DNA of 64,000 nucleotides, taken from contig JACOEL010000022.1 in the NCBI GenBank assembly GCA_024998625.1, forward strand, positions 1 through 64,000, read 5' to 3'. Position 1 is the stretch's first letter. Each line of letters begins with the position of its first letter. A program made the position numbers and the translations under genes. Positions 16,485-25,226 of the stretch are shown here, piece by piece. Source of the DNA: Nitrospira sp. GTDB lineage: Bacteria; Nitrospirota; Nitrospiria; Nitrospirales; Nitrospiraceae. The notes beneath the pieces are model-generated. The model was not told the DNA's origin. It saw only the letters and a program-made list of their open reading frames with translations, and did not search any database.

Positions 16485-17939
16485 GTGGCGCGCACTCCAC
16501 GGTCAGTTGTCATTATCGGCGGAGGCATCTCAGGCCTCTCCACGGCCTTCGCTCTCCAGGAACAGGCGGCCGCGGCTGATATGGCCCTCACCTGCACTAT
16601 CCTCGACGCGGCGCCGGTCTGGGGCGGAAAAATTCTCACGCATCGAGTCGGGCAGTTGGTCATGGAAGCGGGGCCCGACTCGTTCCTCTCGCAAAAGCCC
16701 TGGGGCATGGAGCTGTGTCGACGTCTTGGGCTAGCCGATCAACTGATCAACACCAACCCCGTTGAGAAGAAAGCGAGCGTCTTGAGAGGCGGGCAGTTGC
16801 ACGAGTTGCCGGAAGGGCTCGTGACATTCACGCCGACTCAGCTGGGGCCGTTTTTTCGCAGCGGGTTGTTATCCTGGGTCGATCTTGCCCGTATGGGCTG
16901 CGATGTGCTGATTCCGCCGCGTCGGTCCACCGATGACGAATCGCTGGCGTCGTTTTTTCGTCGCCGGTTCGGACGGCATGCCTGCGAACGGGTCATGGAG
17001 CCGCTGATGGCCGGCATTTATGCGGGCGATGCGGAGCAGATGAGTCTTCGGGCGACGTTTCCGCGTTTCTACGAGTTGGAGCAGGCGCACGGCAGTGTGA
17101 TTCGCGGCATGATGGCGGCCCGCCGTGCACGGGCGCAAAAAGCTCCCGACGGCCGCCCGCGACATACCATGTTTGTGACGCTGAAAAACGGCCTGATCGA
17201 TTTGGTGGCTGGGCTGACGGCGCAGATCCAGCAGGCCGGCGGAGTGCTGAAAGCCGGCGTTCAGGCGGAGGCGTTGCGGGTGCGCTCCCACCAGGCCGGG
17301 CGCTGGATGTACGATGTGATGTGCACCGACGGGACGGCGCTTTCGGCAGAAGCGCTGGTCCTGGCGACACCGGCCTATGTCAGCGCTGAACTCGTTCGGC
17401 CGTTAACGCCGATGGCGGCCGGCTTGATGGACATGATTCCCTATGCCTCGACAGCCACGATCTCGCTCATCTATCCTGCCGAAGCGGTGGGGAGCCGGCT
17501 GGAAGGATTCGGTTTCGTGGTTCCTCGAATCGAAGGCCGTGATCTGATTGCCGCGACCTGGACCTCCCTCAAGTGGCCCCATCGAGCACCGCCGGAGGAT
17601 GTGTCGGTGCGTTGTTATCTCGGCGGGGTTGGGCGAGAAGCCATTTTGCAGCGGGACGATGCGGCCCTGGTCCGGTGTGTGCGCGAGGAATTGGCCTCCA
17701 TCGTGGGCCTGCAGGCGACACCGCGTTATGTCGAGGTGAATCGCTGGAATCGGGCCATGCCTCAATATACCCTCGGGCATCTCGATCGGCTTGCGCAACT
17801 GGAGGCCGCACTCTCGCGATTCGGTGGCCTGGCCGTCACCGGCGCAGGTTATCGCGGTGTGGGCCTTCCCGATTGTATTCGGGACGGCGCTGACACGGCG
17901 GCCAAGATGCTGCAGTATTTACGAACCGCGCCGATATGA
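16485..17939 (+). CDS. hemG: protoporphyrinogen oxidase (HemY-type)
   Basis: This FAD enzyme of the HemY/PPOX type oxidises the porphyrinogen to the porphyrin. The dinucleotide loop VIIGGGISGLSTAFAL lies at the N-terminus, AGPDSFLSQKPWG lies near residue 65, and the FAD C-terminal motif AVTGAGYRGVGLPDCIRDG is complete. It starts with GTG, 11 nt after hemH, and is 484 residues long, normal for the family. It uses oxygen in most known members. It closes the hem operon unless the next unknown gene is included. Confidence 0.9.
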   Translation: MARTPRSVVIIGGGISGLSTAFALQEQAAAADMALTCTILDAAPVWGGKILTHRVGQLVMEAGPDSFLSQKPWGMELCRRLGLADQLINTNPVEKKASVLRGGQLHELPEGLVTFTPTQLGPFFRSGLLSWVDLARMGCDVLIPPRRSTDDESLASFFRRRFGRHACERVMEPLMAGIYAGDAEQMSLRATFPRFYELEQAHGSVIRGMMAARRARAQKAPDGRPRHTMFVTLKNGLIDLVAGLTAQIQQAGGVLKAGVQAEALRVRSHQAGRWMYDVMCTDGTALSAEALVLATPAYVSAELVRPLTPMAAGLMDMIPYASTATISLIYPAEAVGSRLEGFGFVVPRIEGRDLIAATWTSLKWPHRAPPEDVSVRCYLGGVGREAILQRDDAALVRCVREELASIVGLQATPRYVEVNRWNRAMPQYTLGHLDRLAQLEAALSRFGGLAVTGAGYRGVGLPDCIRDGADTAAKMLQYLRTAPI

Positions 17940-17981
17940 GGTTTCAATGACGATGAGAACGGGAAGAGAAGGAATACCCAC

Positions 17982-18413
17982 ATGCTGAACGACCAATTGG
18001 TGATCTCGGATGTGACCGGCCCCTTTCGCGAGCCGCGCGAGCCGGTGCTGTCCTACGACTACTCGATCCAGCGGGCGACCTGGGCGGCAACCCATGCCGT
18101 TCGGGTGAAGATTGCCCAGGCCGAAGAGTTGGACTATGTGAAGGAGAAGTTGTTGGGCACGGTCACCGGGAGCCCCGGGCAACAGCTGATGCTGAATAAA
18201 TTTCTGTCCCGCAAGATCGGCGACCAGAAGGTTCGGATCGCCGATGCCGAAGGGTGGTTGAAAGAACGCGGTGACGTGTTGGTCCCCCCCTTCACCGGTT
18301 CGCTCGCCCATTACTTCCCGCAACTGGAAGCCTGGGTCCAAGCGGAGCAGGATACCCTGCGGGCAGAAATCAAGAGCCTGGTCGGCCTGGTGGCCAATCC
18401 TCCGGCCGTCTGA
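17982..18413 (+). CDS. conserved hypothetical protein, 143 aa
   Basis: A soluble protein with no recognised domain and no signal peptide. Helical segments rich in Glu, Lys and Leu dominate. GAAGGAA lies about 8 nt before the ATG at 17982. It starts 42 nt after hemG on the same strand and may be co-transcribed with the haem genes; a haem-related role is only a guess from position. Confidence 0.6.
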   Translation: MLNDQLVISDVTGPFREPREPVLSYDYSIQRATWAATHAVRVKIAQAEELDYVKEKLLGTVTGSPGQQLMLNKFLSRKIGDQKVRIADAEGWLKERGDVLVPPFTGSLAHYFPQLEAWVQAEQDTLRAEIKSLVGLVANPPAV

Positions 18414-18794
18414 CGATTGCGCCCTATGTGACCTTCAGTCCACTGCTCGTCCAGATTGCATCCGTTACTCCGAAACCAGCCTCTTGTGACATGCCCCGAG
18501 CCATTCTTGCGCTCGGCTGATGTACGTCTTGGCACTCGCTAGTAGACCATGCTGTCGCCTTTTCCCCAACGCACAGAATCTGTGGATAAACGTGTGAATA
18601 TCCGCCGCCTCCTCGCCCAAGCCCCTCAGTAGATCGGCCCTTCAGCGGCCTGCACAAGTTTTAGGCATTGGGGTGGTCTCTATCCGGACCACTAGATGCT
18701 GTATGAGATGAAAACACTTAGGAAGATTATGCTTGCTGAATGCGGCCCTGGGGATAGTGCAGGCAGTCCAGGCGTGGAGTTTCGCGGCAGCGGC
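18414..18794. other. intergenic region between convergent genes
   Basis: No gene is convincing here. One exact DnaA-box match on the reverse strand (TGTGGATAA, 18581-18589) occurs alone. Short open frames lack ribosome sites and protein-like composition. Confidence 0.4.
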
Positions 18795-19409
18795 TCAAAA
18801 AATGCGCCGATACTGTTTACTGTGTACTCCGGAATCGTCGGCAAATCCCAGCGATCCGGTGTCGGGATTGCTGGTGTCGTTCAGGTCGATGCGATAATGC
18901 CCAAGGACGTGTTCCATCGCTTCTTCGAAGGGGATGGCTTGTGGGTAGAGGTTGCCTGGAGCGTGGGCGCCGCGGGCCAGGGTGCCGACCGCCTCCGGAG
19001 TTGCATATTTGGGGTCTGAAAAAATGTACAGATCGGCCACGGCCTGGTCCCCGAGTTTGTGTCCGGGGCTGGTGGCCGGCAACATGGAGGGGAGAGTCTG
19101 AGCCAGCCGGGCCTGCCTGAACTGTTTGAGGAGGCCCACCACCTGACTGGTCGTCGCCTGCGTCGGCACCACGATGCTGACGGCATTAAACTCCGTCAAC
19201 GTTGACTGGACTTTATACATGACCGGTGCGGCATCCGGCTCTTCAGTAGTCACCTGCGAAATTTCCGGCCCGGCGGCCTGCTTTTGTTTGCCGCTGGGAA
19301 CGGCCAGGTTGATCAGCAGCCACATCACCAGAATGGCTCCGAATAGGACGATGAGCGGATGAAGTCCGGCTCGCTTGCCTTCTTCGTATGGATCCTGTTC
19401 TGTGCTCAT
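18795..19409 (-). CDS. single-pass membrane protein of unknown function, 204 aa
   Basis: The ATG at 19409 overlaps the mazG stop (ATGA), so the gene is translationally coupled to mazG. Residues about 15-38 form one hydrophobic segment (HPLIVLFGAILVMWLLINLAV) preceded by a charged N-terminus, so the remaining 160 residues face the periplasm. That part looks like a compact alpha/beta domain with no motif I can name. The frame extends upstream to 19499 but that lies inside mazG. Confidence 0.65.
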   Translation of the reverse strand: MSTEQDPYEEGKRAGLHPLIVLFGAILVMWLLINLAVPSGKQKQAAGPEISQVTTEEPDAAPVMYKVQSTLTEFNAVSIVVPTQATTSQVVGLLKQFRQARLAQTLPSMLPATSPGHKLGDQAVADLYIFSDPKYATPEAVGTLARGAHAPGNLYPQAIPFEEAMEHVLGHYRIDLNDTSNPDTGSLGFADDSGVHSKQYRRIF

Positions 19410-20311
19410 GGATGGGTCCTGGTCGGCTCCGTCGAGGGAACGAGGGGTGAGACGGCTTCTGCGGTTGCTGTCGATTCCACCACCTTTGCGGCTTCCCAAT
19501 AGTGGTCCATTTCCACCGTTGAGAGGTCGTTGACGCTCCGTCCACTTCGAGCCGCCTCGCGCTCGATGAATTGGAATCGTGCGGTGAATCGGTTCGTGGC
19601 GAGACGGAGCGACTCCTCCGGATTCACCTTGATGTGCCGGGCGACGTTGACCAGGGAAAACAGCAGGTCGCCCAACTCTGCGGCCATTTCCGGGGTGGGC
19701 TCCGGTTTGGGTTCGGCAGCGGAACGACGTATAGCCGCGTCGGTGATCGCGTGCTTGAGTTCCCCGATTTCTTCCTCGACTTTGGCCAGCACGGCCGCCA
19801 GGCCCTGCGGGCTGTCCGGCCAGTCGAACCCAACCCGCGCCGCGCGGACCTGTGTCTGATAGGCGCGGAGCAGAGCTGGAAGGGCCTGGGGAATGTCATG
19901 CAGAACCGAATCCGGTTTGCCGGCGTTCTTGCGTTCGGCCCGTTTGATATCTTCCCACCGATGGACGACCTGGTCGGAATTGAGAGAGGACTGGCCGTTC
20001 GCCCCTTCACCGAATACGTGAGGATGGCGGCGTACGAGTTTGTCGCCCAACTGCTCCAAGACGTCGTCGATGGTGAAGGTGCCTGCTTCAGCGCCGATCT
20101 GACTGTGAAACAATACCTGCAACAGTACGTCGCCCAGTTCTTCCTTTAGCTTGGCGAAATCCTGCCGGTCGATCGTATCGAGGGCTTCATAGGTTTCTTC
20201 GATCAAGTAGGGCTTGAGGGATTCGTGGGTCTGCTTGCGATCCCAAGGGCATCCCCCCGGTGCCCGAAGCCTGGCCATGATGGCCACGACGTTATCGAAA
20301 CGTGCCGACAT
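19406..20311 (-). CDS. mazG: nucleoside triphosphate pyrophosphohydrolase
   Basis: MazG hydrolyses (d)NTPs to monophosphate and pyrophosphate, cleaning nucleotide pools and affecting ppGpp stress responses. The N-terminal domain has LRAPGGCPWDRKQTHESL, the EETYEALD metal-binding helix and the EELGDVLLQVLFHSQ motif (EXXE type). A second MazG repeat follows with AAELGDLLFSLVNVARH. At 301 residues it is somewhat longer than E. coli MazG because of a C-terminal tail. GGAGGGG precedes the ATG. Confidence 0.9.
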   Translation of the reverse strand: MSARFDNVVAIMARLRAPGGCPWDRKQTHESLKPYLIEETYEALDTIDRQDFAKLKEELGDVLLQVLFHSQIGAEAGTFTIDDVLEQLGDKLVRRHPHVFGEGANGQSSLNSDQVVHRWEDIKRAERKNAGKPDSVLHDIPQALPALLRAYQTQVRAARVGFDWPDSPQGLAAVLAKVEEEIGELKHAITDAAIRRSAAEPKPEPTPEMAAELGDLLFSLVNVARHIKVNPEESLRLATNRFTARFQFIEREAARSGRSVNDLSTVEMDHYWEAAKVVESTATAEAVSPLVPSTEPTRTHP

Positions 20312-20331
20312 GCGAACCCCTCCGTCGCGCC

Positions 20332-20360
20332 ACTCTAACTGAGTTCTTCAGCACCTTCAA
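20332..20360 (-). promoter_or_regulatory. possible promoter of mazG
   Basis: On the minus strand TTGAAG (20355-20360) and TAGAGT (20332-20337) are 17 bp apart, 20 nt before the mazG ATG. Both boxes are 4/6 matches, so the call is tentative. Confidence 0.3.
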
Positions 20361-20443
20361 CGGGGCCTCTCGTCTTGCGCCTCTTCAGGCCCTGTGATAG
20401 GGTACGGCCTTGCATTTTCCATTGGTTGATCGGAGGACTTCCT

Positions 20444-20872
20444 ATGGGTGATGACAAGGAGCAAGGATTCGTCATCCGCGATCGTCGAGGACGGGGTGAA
20501 GATGCCCCCTCACCGGCTCAGGCGGCCACGCCTCCCGCAGCAGAGCCGTCTACCGCCGCGCCTCGTCATGGCCATGACACCGATTCTCATTCGCACGCAG
20601 GGCGTTTGCCGGTCAACTTTTCCTCCTTCGTGATCTCCATGGGGAGCTCGGCTCTGATGCTGATGGGGGAGCAGCTCGATCCTCAGCAGCCGTCCATGCC
20701 GCTGAACCTGCCCCAGGCGAAAGAAATCATCGATCTTCTCTCTATGCTGGAAGAAAAAACGAAGGGCAATCTCACTTCAGACGAACAGGTCGTCATGAAA
20801 GACATGCTCTACGCCTTGAGGATGAAATTCGTCAGTTTAACCTCCGGGAAATCGACGCTTCATACCCCGTAG
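20444..20872 (+). CDS. DUF1844-domain protein, 142 aa
   Basis: The C-terminal 80 residues match the DUF1844 pattern: NFSSFVISMGSSALMLMGE, a conserved proline segment, then the helical QAKEIIDLLSMLEEKTKGN. The N-terminal half is disordered, Pro/Ala-rich and contains a His cluster (RHGHDTDSHSHAG). The ATG at 20444 has GGAGG 7 nt upstream; the frame is open earlier but lacks support. The family is widespread and uncharacterised. Confidence 0.75.
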   Translation: MGDDKEQGFVIRDRRGRGEDAPSPAQAATPPAAEPSTAAPRHGHDTDSHSHAGRLPVNFSSFVISMGSSALMLMGEQLDPQQPSMPLNLPQAKEIIDLLSMLEEKTKGNLTSDEQVVMKDMLYALRMKFVSLTSGKSTLHTP

Positions 20873-21073
20873 CCTCGTGAGTTGTTCCAGTACGCCGTCC
20901 CGATCTGCGGTCTCGTTTCTTCCCTGGTCGAGCTTATCCTACCAGCCGATCTTCTCATTGATTGCCTCGGGAGCAAAACGGGTGAAGATTCTCGGTAGAT
21001 TCCCCTCAAACTCTTTTCACTTCCGGGCATTCTCAGAGGCGTCGAGCTGTCAGGTAGCGAGGACGGTGATGCA

Positions 21074-21193
21074 GAATGCTCAAACAGTTCATTCAGCAAG
21101 GCCGCAGTAAGTGAAGGGCCGAGGCGTACTCTTTGGGTACGTTGAGGGTCTGAACGAAACGAGAACGCCGCTGACGGACTTTTTCAACATCCT
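21074..21193 (-). repeat. about 120-bp dispersed repeat, copy 1 (inverted relative to copy 2)
   Basis: The segment resembles the reverse complement of 25012-25131 along its whole length, sharing blocks such as CTCAAACAG, CAAGGCCGCAG, GGGTACGTTGA and GAGAACG. Its ends are imperfect inverted repeats. It lies in the otherwise empty 400-bp region before ntrY (20873-21275), in which I see no gene. Confidence 0.7.
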
Positions 21194-21203
21194 GGTAGAT
21201 CTT

Positions 21204-21232
21204 TTGAGACTCCACCTGGAATTGGTTATAGT
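21204..21232 (+). promoter_or_regulatory. predicted promoter of ntrY-ntrX
   Basis: TTGAGA (21204-21209) and TATAGT (21227-21232) are 17 bp apart, each 5/6 to consensus, giving a leader of about 37 nt before the ntrY ATG. Confidence 0.6.
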
Positions 21233-21275
21233 GAGGCAGGATCGAATGGACCGGACGTGAGTCGGAGTATCGAGA

Positions 21276-23573
21276 ATGCCTGAATCGACGGATATGACCA
21301 AGCTCATCCCTCCGGGGGTGTTGCGCGAAAAAGAACCGTCGACGCCTGCTTCCATCGAGAGTGAGCGGCGGAAGCGTCATGTTCGACCTGTGTGGATCGT
21401 GTTGATCCTGCTCCTGCCCTGTCTCGCCCTCACCTTTTACTACGCTCAAATGGCGGTGCCGGTCGGGGAGGAGTCGGATTCCTTTCTCCCCAGCACCGGG
21501 TATGCCTTCGTGTTGTTGCTGGTCAATCTCGATTTGATCGGCTTCGTCGTCCTGACGCTGCTCCTCTCGCGCAATCTCATCAAAGCCTATTTCGAGCGGC
21601 GACATCGGCTCGTGGGTTCGGGGTTTCGCGCAAAACTGGTTGCCGCTTTCATTGGGTTTTCGCTGATCCCCACGGTCCTCCTGGCCCTGGTGGCCAGCGG
21701 TCTGGTCAACAAGGCGGTCGATGTCTGGTTCAACGACCAAATCGAACATGTGATGAAGGATTCGTACGAAGTCGCGCGCATGCACCATGCCGGTCATGTG
21801 TCGCTGGCCATCAACAGTGCGCGCGCCATCAGCCACGAGATTTTTCGCGAGGAGTTGCTATTGCCCGAGCAGCGGGATCTGCTGGTTGCGGCGATCGCCC
21901 GGAAGCGCGCGGAGTATGCCACGGCCGGGATCGAGATTTTCTCCTCGAAAATGGAAACGTTGACCAAATCGTTGGATCCAGAGGTGCCGGTGGCGGTGCT
22001 CGATCTGCCGATCGGCCAACTGGTGCTGCAGGTGATCAACGGCAAGCAGGAACTTACGTCCGTCCAGGAGGCGCAGACGGGACGACTGGTAAGGGCCGGT
22101 GTCCCGATTGCCTCCAGCATCCGTCGTGGAGAAATCGACGGGGTGGTGGTGGTCGATGCCTATGTGCCGGAATCGTTGCTCGGCAAGATGGAAAGCATCG
22201 GGCGTCAATATACCGAATACAAACAGATGAAGGCGATGAAGAACCCCATCAAGGCGGGCGCGTATCTGCTGGTGGCGGTCATTACGGTCATGATTCTGTT
22301 CAGTGCGACCTGGTTCGGGTTTTATGTGGCGCGCGGCATTACCGTGCCGATTCAACGGTTGGCCGAGGCGACGGAGGCGATCGCTCAAGGGGATCTGTCC
22401 GTGCGAATCGAAGCCAAGGCGACGGACGAGATCGGCACCCTGGTCGAATCCTTCAATCGCATGACCGCCGATCTGCAGAGTAGCAAAACGAAGGTGGAGG
22501 AAGCCAACGTCTCGCTTCGGCAATCCAACCTCGAGCTGGATCGTCGGCGGGCCTACATTGAAACGGTGGTGGATACGATCGCCGCGGGACTGCTTTCCAT
22601 CGACCGGCAAGGGATCATTACCACCTTCAATCCCTCTGCGGAGCGGATGCTGGGGTTGTGGGCCGATCGGTTTCGGGGTCGGTCCGCCAACGAGGTGTTC
22701 AAGGAATACAAGCTGGATCTGTTTCAGTCTGTCTACGATCGGATGCTGGTCGATCAGCGAGACAATATGGCGCTCGAAGGACAGCTGGATTTGCAGGGGC
22801 GGTTTCTGACCATCGGTGTGCATTGCTCCCGCATGAAGGATGAATCGAACAAGGACCTCGGGTTCGTGTTGATCTTCGAAGACCTCTCGGAACTGATCAA
22901 GGCGCAGAAGGCGGCGGCCTGGCGGGAAGTCGCGCAGCGGATCGCCCATGAAATCAAGAACCCGCTGACACCGATTCAGTTGTCGGCGCAGCGGCTGCGA
23001 AAAAAGTTTCAGGATAAGGCGCCGGATTTCGACCGGATCTGCGACGAGTCCACGCAAGTGATCATTAATGAGGTCGGCAGCCTCAAACAGATGCTGGACG
23101 AGTTTTCCAAGTTTGCGCGGATGCCAGCCCCGCACATGACGATGAACTCGCTGGATGATGTGGTGAAAGAAGTGGTGGCGCTGTATGACAGCGCGCATCG
23201 CGAAGTGGAATGCCTGGTGACGCTCGATCCGGATCTGCCGCTCTTCAATTTCGATCGGGAACAGATCAAGCGCGTCCTGGTCAATCTGTGCGATAACGGG
23301 ATCCACGCGATGAACCACAAGGGACATCTGTGGATCACGACCCGGTACGACACGAAACAGCGTCGCGCGGTCGTCACGGTGGCGGATGAAGGGACGGGTA
23401 TTGCGCCGGAGGATCAAGAGAAATTGTTCGTGCCCTATTTTTCCCGGAAGAAAACAGGTACCGGGCTGGGGCTGGCGATCGTGCGGCGGATTGTGACCGA
23501 TCACGACGGCCAGATTCACGCCGGAAACCATCAGCCCAAAGGGGCCTTGTTCACGTTCGAGTTGCCAGTGTGA
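21276..23573 (+). CDS. NtrY-like sensor histidine kinase
   Basis: The 765-residue kinase has three N-terminal membrane segments (about residues 32-54, 65-92, 105-128), an extracytoplasmic region, a fourth segment near 330-352, a HAMP linker, a PAS domain (about 425-535), and HisKA plus HATPase domains. The phosphoacceptor is His558 in HEIKNPLTPIQ; the N-box (NGIHAMN) and the GTGLGLAIV G-box are intact. It pairs with the sigma-54 response regulator starting 33 nt later. The order and architecture match NtrYX, which senses nitrogen or redox state, but the signal here is unknown. Confidence 0.88.
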   Translation: MPESTDMTKLIPPGVLREKEPSTPASIESERRKRHVRPVWIVLILLLPCLALTFYYAQMAVPVGEESDSFLPSTGYAFVLLLVNLDLIGFVVLTLLLSRNLIKAYFERRHRLVGSGFRAKLVAAFIGFSLIPTVLLALVASGLVNKAVDVWFNDQIEHVMKDSYEVARMHHAGHVSLAINSARAISHEIFREELLLPEQRDLLVAAIARKRAEYATAGIEIFSSKMETLTKSLDPEVPVAVLDLPIGQLVLQVINGKQELTSVQEAQTGRLVRAGVPIASSIRRGEIDGVVVVDAYVPESLLGKMESIGRQYTEYKQMKAMKNPIKAGAYLLVAVITVMILFSATWFGFYVARGITVPIQRLAEATEAIAQGDLSVRIEAKATDEIGTLVESFNRMTADLQSSKTKVEEANVSLRQSNLELDRRRAYIETVVDTIAAGLLSIDRQGIITTFNPSAERMLGLWADRFRGRSANEVFKEYKLDLFQSVYDRMLVDQRDNMALEGQLDLQGRFLTIGVHCSRMKDESNKDLGFVLIFEDLSELIKAQKAAAWREVAQRIAHEIKNPLTPIQLSAQRLRKKFQDKAPDFDRICDESTQVIINEVGSLKQMLDEFSKFARMPAPHMTMNSLDDVVKEVVALYDSAHREVECLVTLDPDLPLFNFDREQIKRVLVNLCDNGIHAMNHKGHLWITTRYDTKQRRAVVTVADEGTGIAPEDQEKLFVPYFSRKKTGTGLGLAIVRRIVTDHDGQIHAGNHQPKGALFTFELPV

Positions 23574-23606
23574 ACGGCTCCTGCCGACGCGTGGTCTGGA
23601 GAAGAC

Positions 23607-25007
23607 ATGTCTGCTTCGATTCTGATCGTCGATGATGAAGTCTCCATCCTGAACTCCTTGAGCAGCATCTTGGAGGATGAGGGATATGAGGTCAGCGTGG
23701 CCAAGAGCGGCATCGAGGCGCTCAAATTATGTGCCGTGAACCCTCCCGAACTGATGATGCTGGATATCTGGATGCCCGACATGGATGGGTTGGAGACGCT
23801 CCGGCGCTTGCGTGAGCTGGTGCCTCAGACGCAGGTCATGATGATGTCCGGCCATGGGTCGATCGAGACGGCGGTGAAGGCCATCAAGCTCGGGGCCTAC
23901 GATTACATTGAGAAACCGCTCTCGCTCGAAAACGTGACGCTGCGGGTCAAACATGCCTTGGATCAGCATCGGCTTGAGCAGGAGAATCGGACGCTGCGCA
24001 CGAAGGTGGAGCGGAGGTTCGAGTTGATCGGGCAGTCGCCGGCGATGCGGCAGCTCAAGCAGATCATTGAAACGGCGGGACCTACGAACAGTCGGGTCTT
24101 GATCGGTGGCGAGAACGGCACCGGCAAAGAACTCGTCGCCAGGGCCATTCACCAACATAGCGCCAGGGCGAACCGCCCGTTTGTGGCAGTGAACTGCGCC
24201 GCCATCCCTGAAACCTTGATCGAGAGCGAACTGTTCGGGCACGAGCGCGGGGCCTTCAGCGGCGCTACCACGATGAAGCGGGGCCAGTTCGAACAGGCCG
24301 ACGGCGGGACCCTGTTCCTGGATGAAATTGCGGACATGAGTCTGAGCACCCAGGCCAAGGTCTTGCGCGCGCTTCAAGAGCAGCAATTTACGCGGGTCGG
24401 CGGGACCAAACTCATCAAGGTCGATGTGCGGGTCCTGGCGGCATCGAACAAGGATCTGTTGAAGGAAATCGAGAAGGGGACGTTCCGGGAGGACCTGTTT
24501 TACCGGCTCAACGTGGTGCCGATTGTGGTGCCGACCTTACGGGACCGCCGCGAGGACATTCCATTGCTGGTGAAACATTTTCTCCATGTGCATGCCGAGG
24601 AGCAAGGCTTGAAGATCAAACAAGTCTCGCCGGAAGCCATGGAGGTATTCATCCAGTATGAATGGCCGGGCAACATTCGAGAATTACGTAACCTGATCGA
24701 GCGGCTCATGATCATGGTGCCAGGGCCTGTGATTGAAGCCTCGCACGCGTCGGTGGCGTTGCAGGTGCGTCCTCAGCTGTCCGCTACGCAACAGGCGGCC
24801 GGGGCGCAGGCGCCGAATTCCCTCTTGACGAGGCACTACGACTCGCTTCGCGATGCCCGCAATGCGTTTGAAAAGGAATTTATTGCCCGCAAGTTGCGTG
24901 AACATCATTGGAACATTTCCCGTACGGCCGAGGACCTGCAGATCGAGCGCAGCCACTTGCATCGCAAGATTAAGTTACTCGATGTTGAGATGCGCCCCGA
25001 GATGTAG
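23607..25007 (+). CDS. NtrX-like sigma-54-dependent response regulator
   Basis: The 466 residues hold a receiver domain (phospho-Asp in MMLDIWMPDMDG near residue 52), a sigma-54 AAA+ domain with Walker A GENGTGKELVAR and Walker B GTLFLDEIAD, and a Fis-type helix-turn-helix (ISRTAEDLQIERSHLHRKI). The sigma-54 contact loop reads GAFSGA instead of GAFTGA. The C-terminus is complete. It should activate sigma-54 promoters on phosphorylation by the kinase encoded just upstream. Confidence 0.88.
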   Translation: MSASILIVDDEVSILNSLSSILEDEGYEVSVAKSGIEALKLCAVNPPELMMLDIWMPDMDGLETLRRLRELVPQTQVMMMSGHGSIETAVKAIKLGAYDYIEKPLSLENVTLRVKHALDQHRLEQENRTLRTKVERRFELIGQSPAMRQLKQIIETAGPTNSRVLIGGENGTGKELVARAIHQHSARANRPFVAVNCAAIPETLIESELFGHERGAFSGATTMKRGQFEQADGGTLFLDEIADMSLSTQAKVLRALQEQQFTRVGGTKLIKVDVRVLAASNKDLLKEIEKGTFREDLFYRLNVVPIVVPTLRDRREDIPLLVKHFLHVHAEEQGLKIKQVSPEAMEVFIQYEWPGNIRELRNLIERLMIMVPGPVIEASHASVALQVRPQLSATQQAAGAQAPNSLLTRHYDSLRDARNAFEKEFIARKLREHHWNISRTAEDLQIERSHLHRKIKLLDVEMRPEM

Positions 25008-25011
25008 CCGG

Positions 25012-25131
25012 GCTGCTGAAACAGGTCCCCAACATCGTTCTCGGCTCGAATCGATCTTCAACGTACCCCAGAGGGTACGCCTCCGGTTCTTTCTCGCCTG
25101 CGGCCTTGTTGGATGACCTGTTTGAGCAGCC
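25012..25131 (+). repeat. 120-bp dispersed repeat with terminal inverted repeats, copy 2
   Basis: The ends GGCTGCTGAAACAGGTC and GACCTGTTTGAGCAGCC are inverted repeats of each other with one mismatch, and the centre holds the palindrome GTACCC-CAG-AGGGTAC. It begins 4 nt after the ntrX stop. The second copy lies before ntrY in opposite orientation. Its size and structure resemble a MITE or REP-type element without coding capacity. Confidence 0.75.
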
Positions 25132-25187
25132 CCTCTAGTTTGACCGTTGAGAGTCACACGAAGGGTGTGAACGCGTGAGACTAATTG

Positions 25188-25217
25188 TTGACCCACTATC
25201 AGTCAGCTCGTTAAGAT
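25188..25217 (+). promoter_or_regulatory. predicted promoter of purM, leaderless arrangement
   Basis: TTGACC (25188-25193) and TAAGAT (25212-25217) are 18 bp apart. The purM ATG follows 9 nt after the -10 box and has no Shine-Dalgarno. Confidence 0.45.
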
Positions 25218-25226
25218 GCGGCCCCA

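Noticed and set aside
18581-18589. DnaA-box match (TGTGGATAA)
   Set aside because: A single box without A+T-rich unwinding region or dnaA/dnaN genes does not make an origin.
18424-18657. 77-codon minus-strand frame in the gap after 18413
   Set aside because: Gly- and Ser-rich, no ribosome site, and no recognisable protein pattern.
21858-23531. 557-codon open frame on the minus strand
   Set aside because: It is the antisense of ntrY, favoured by high G+C codon use; His- and Arg-rich composition is typical of shadows.
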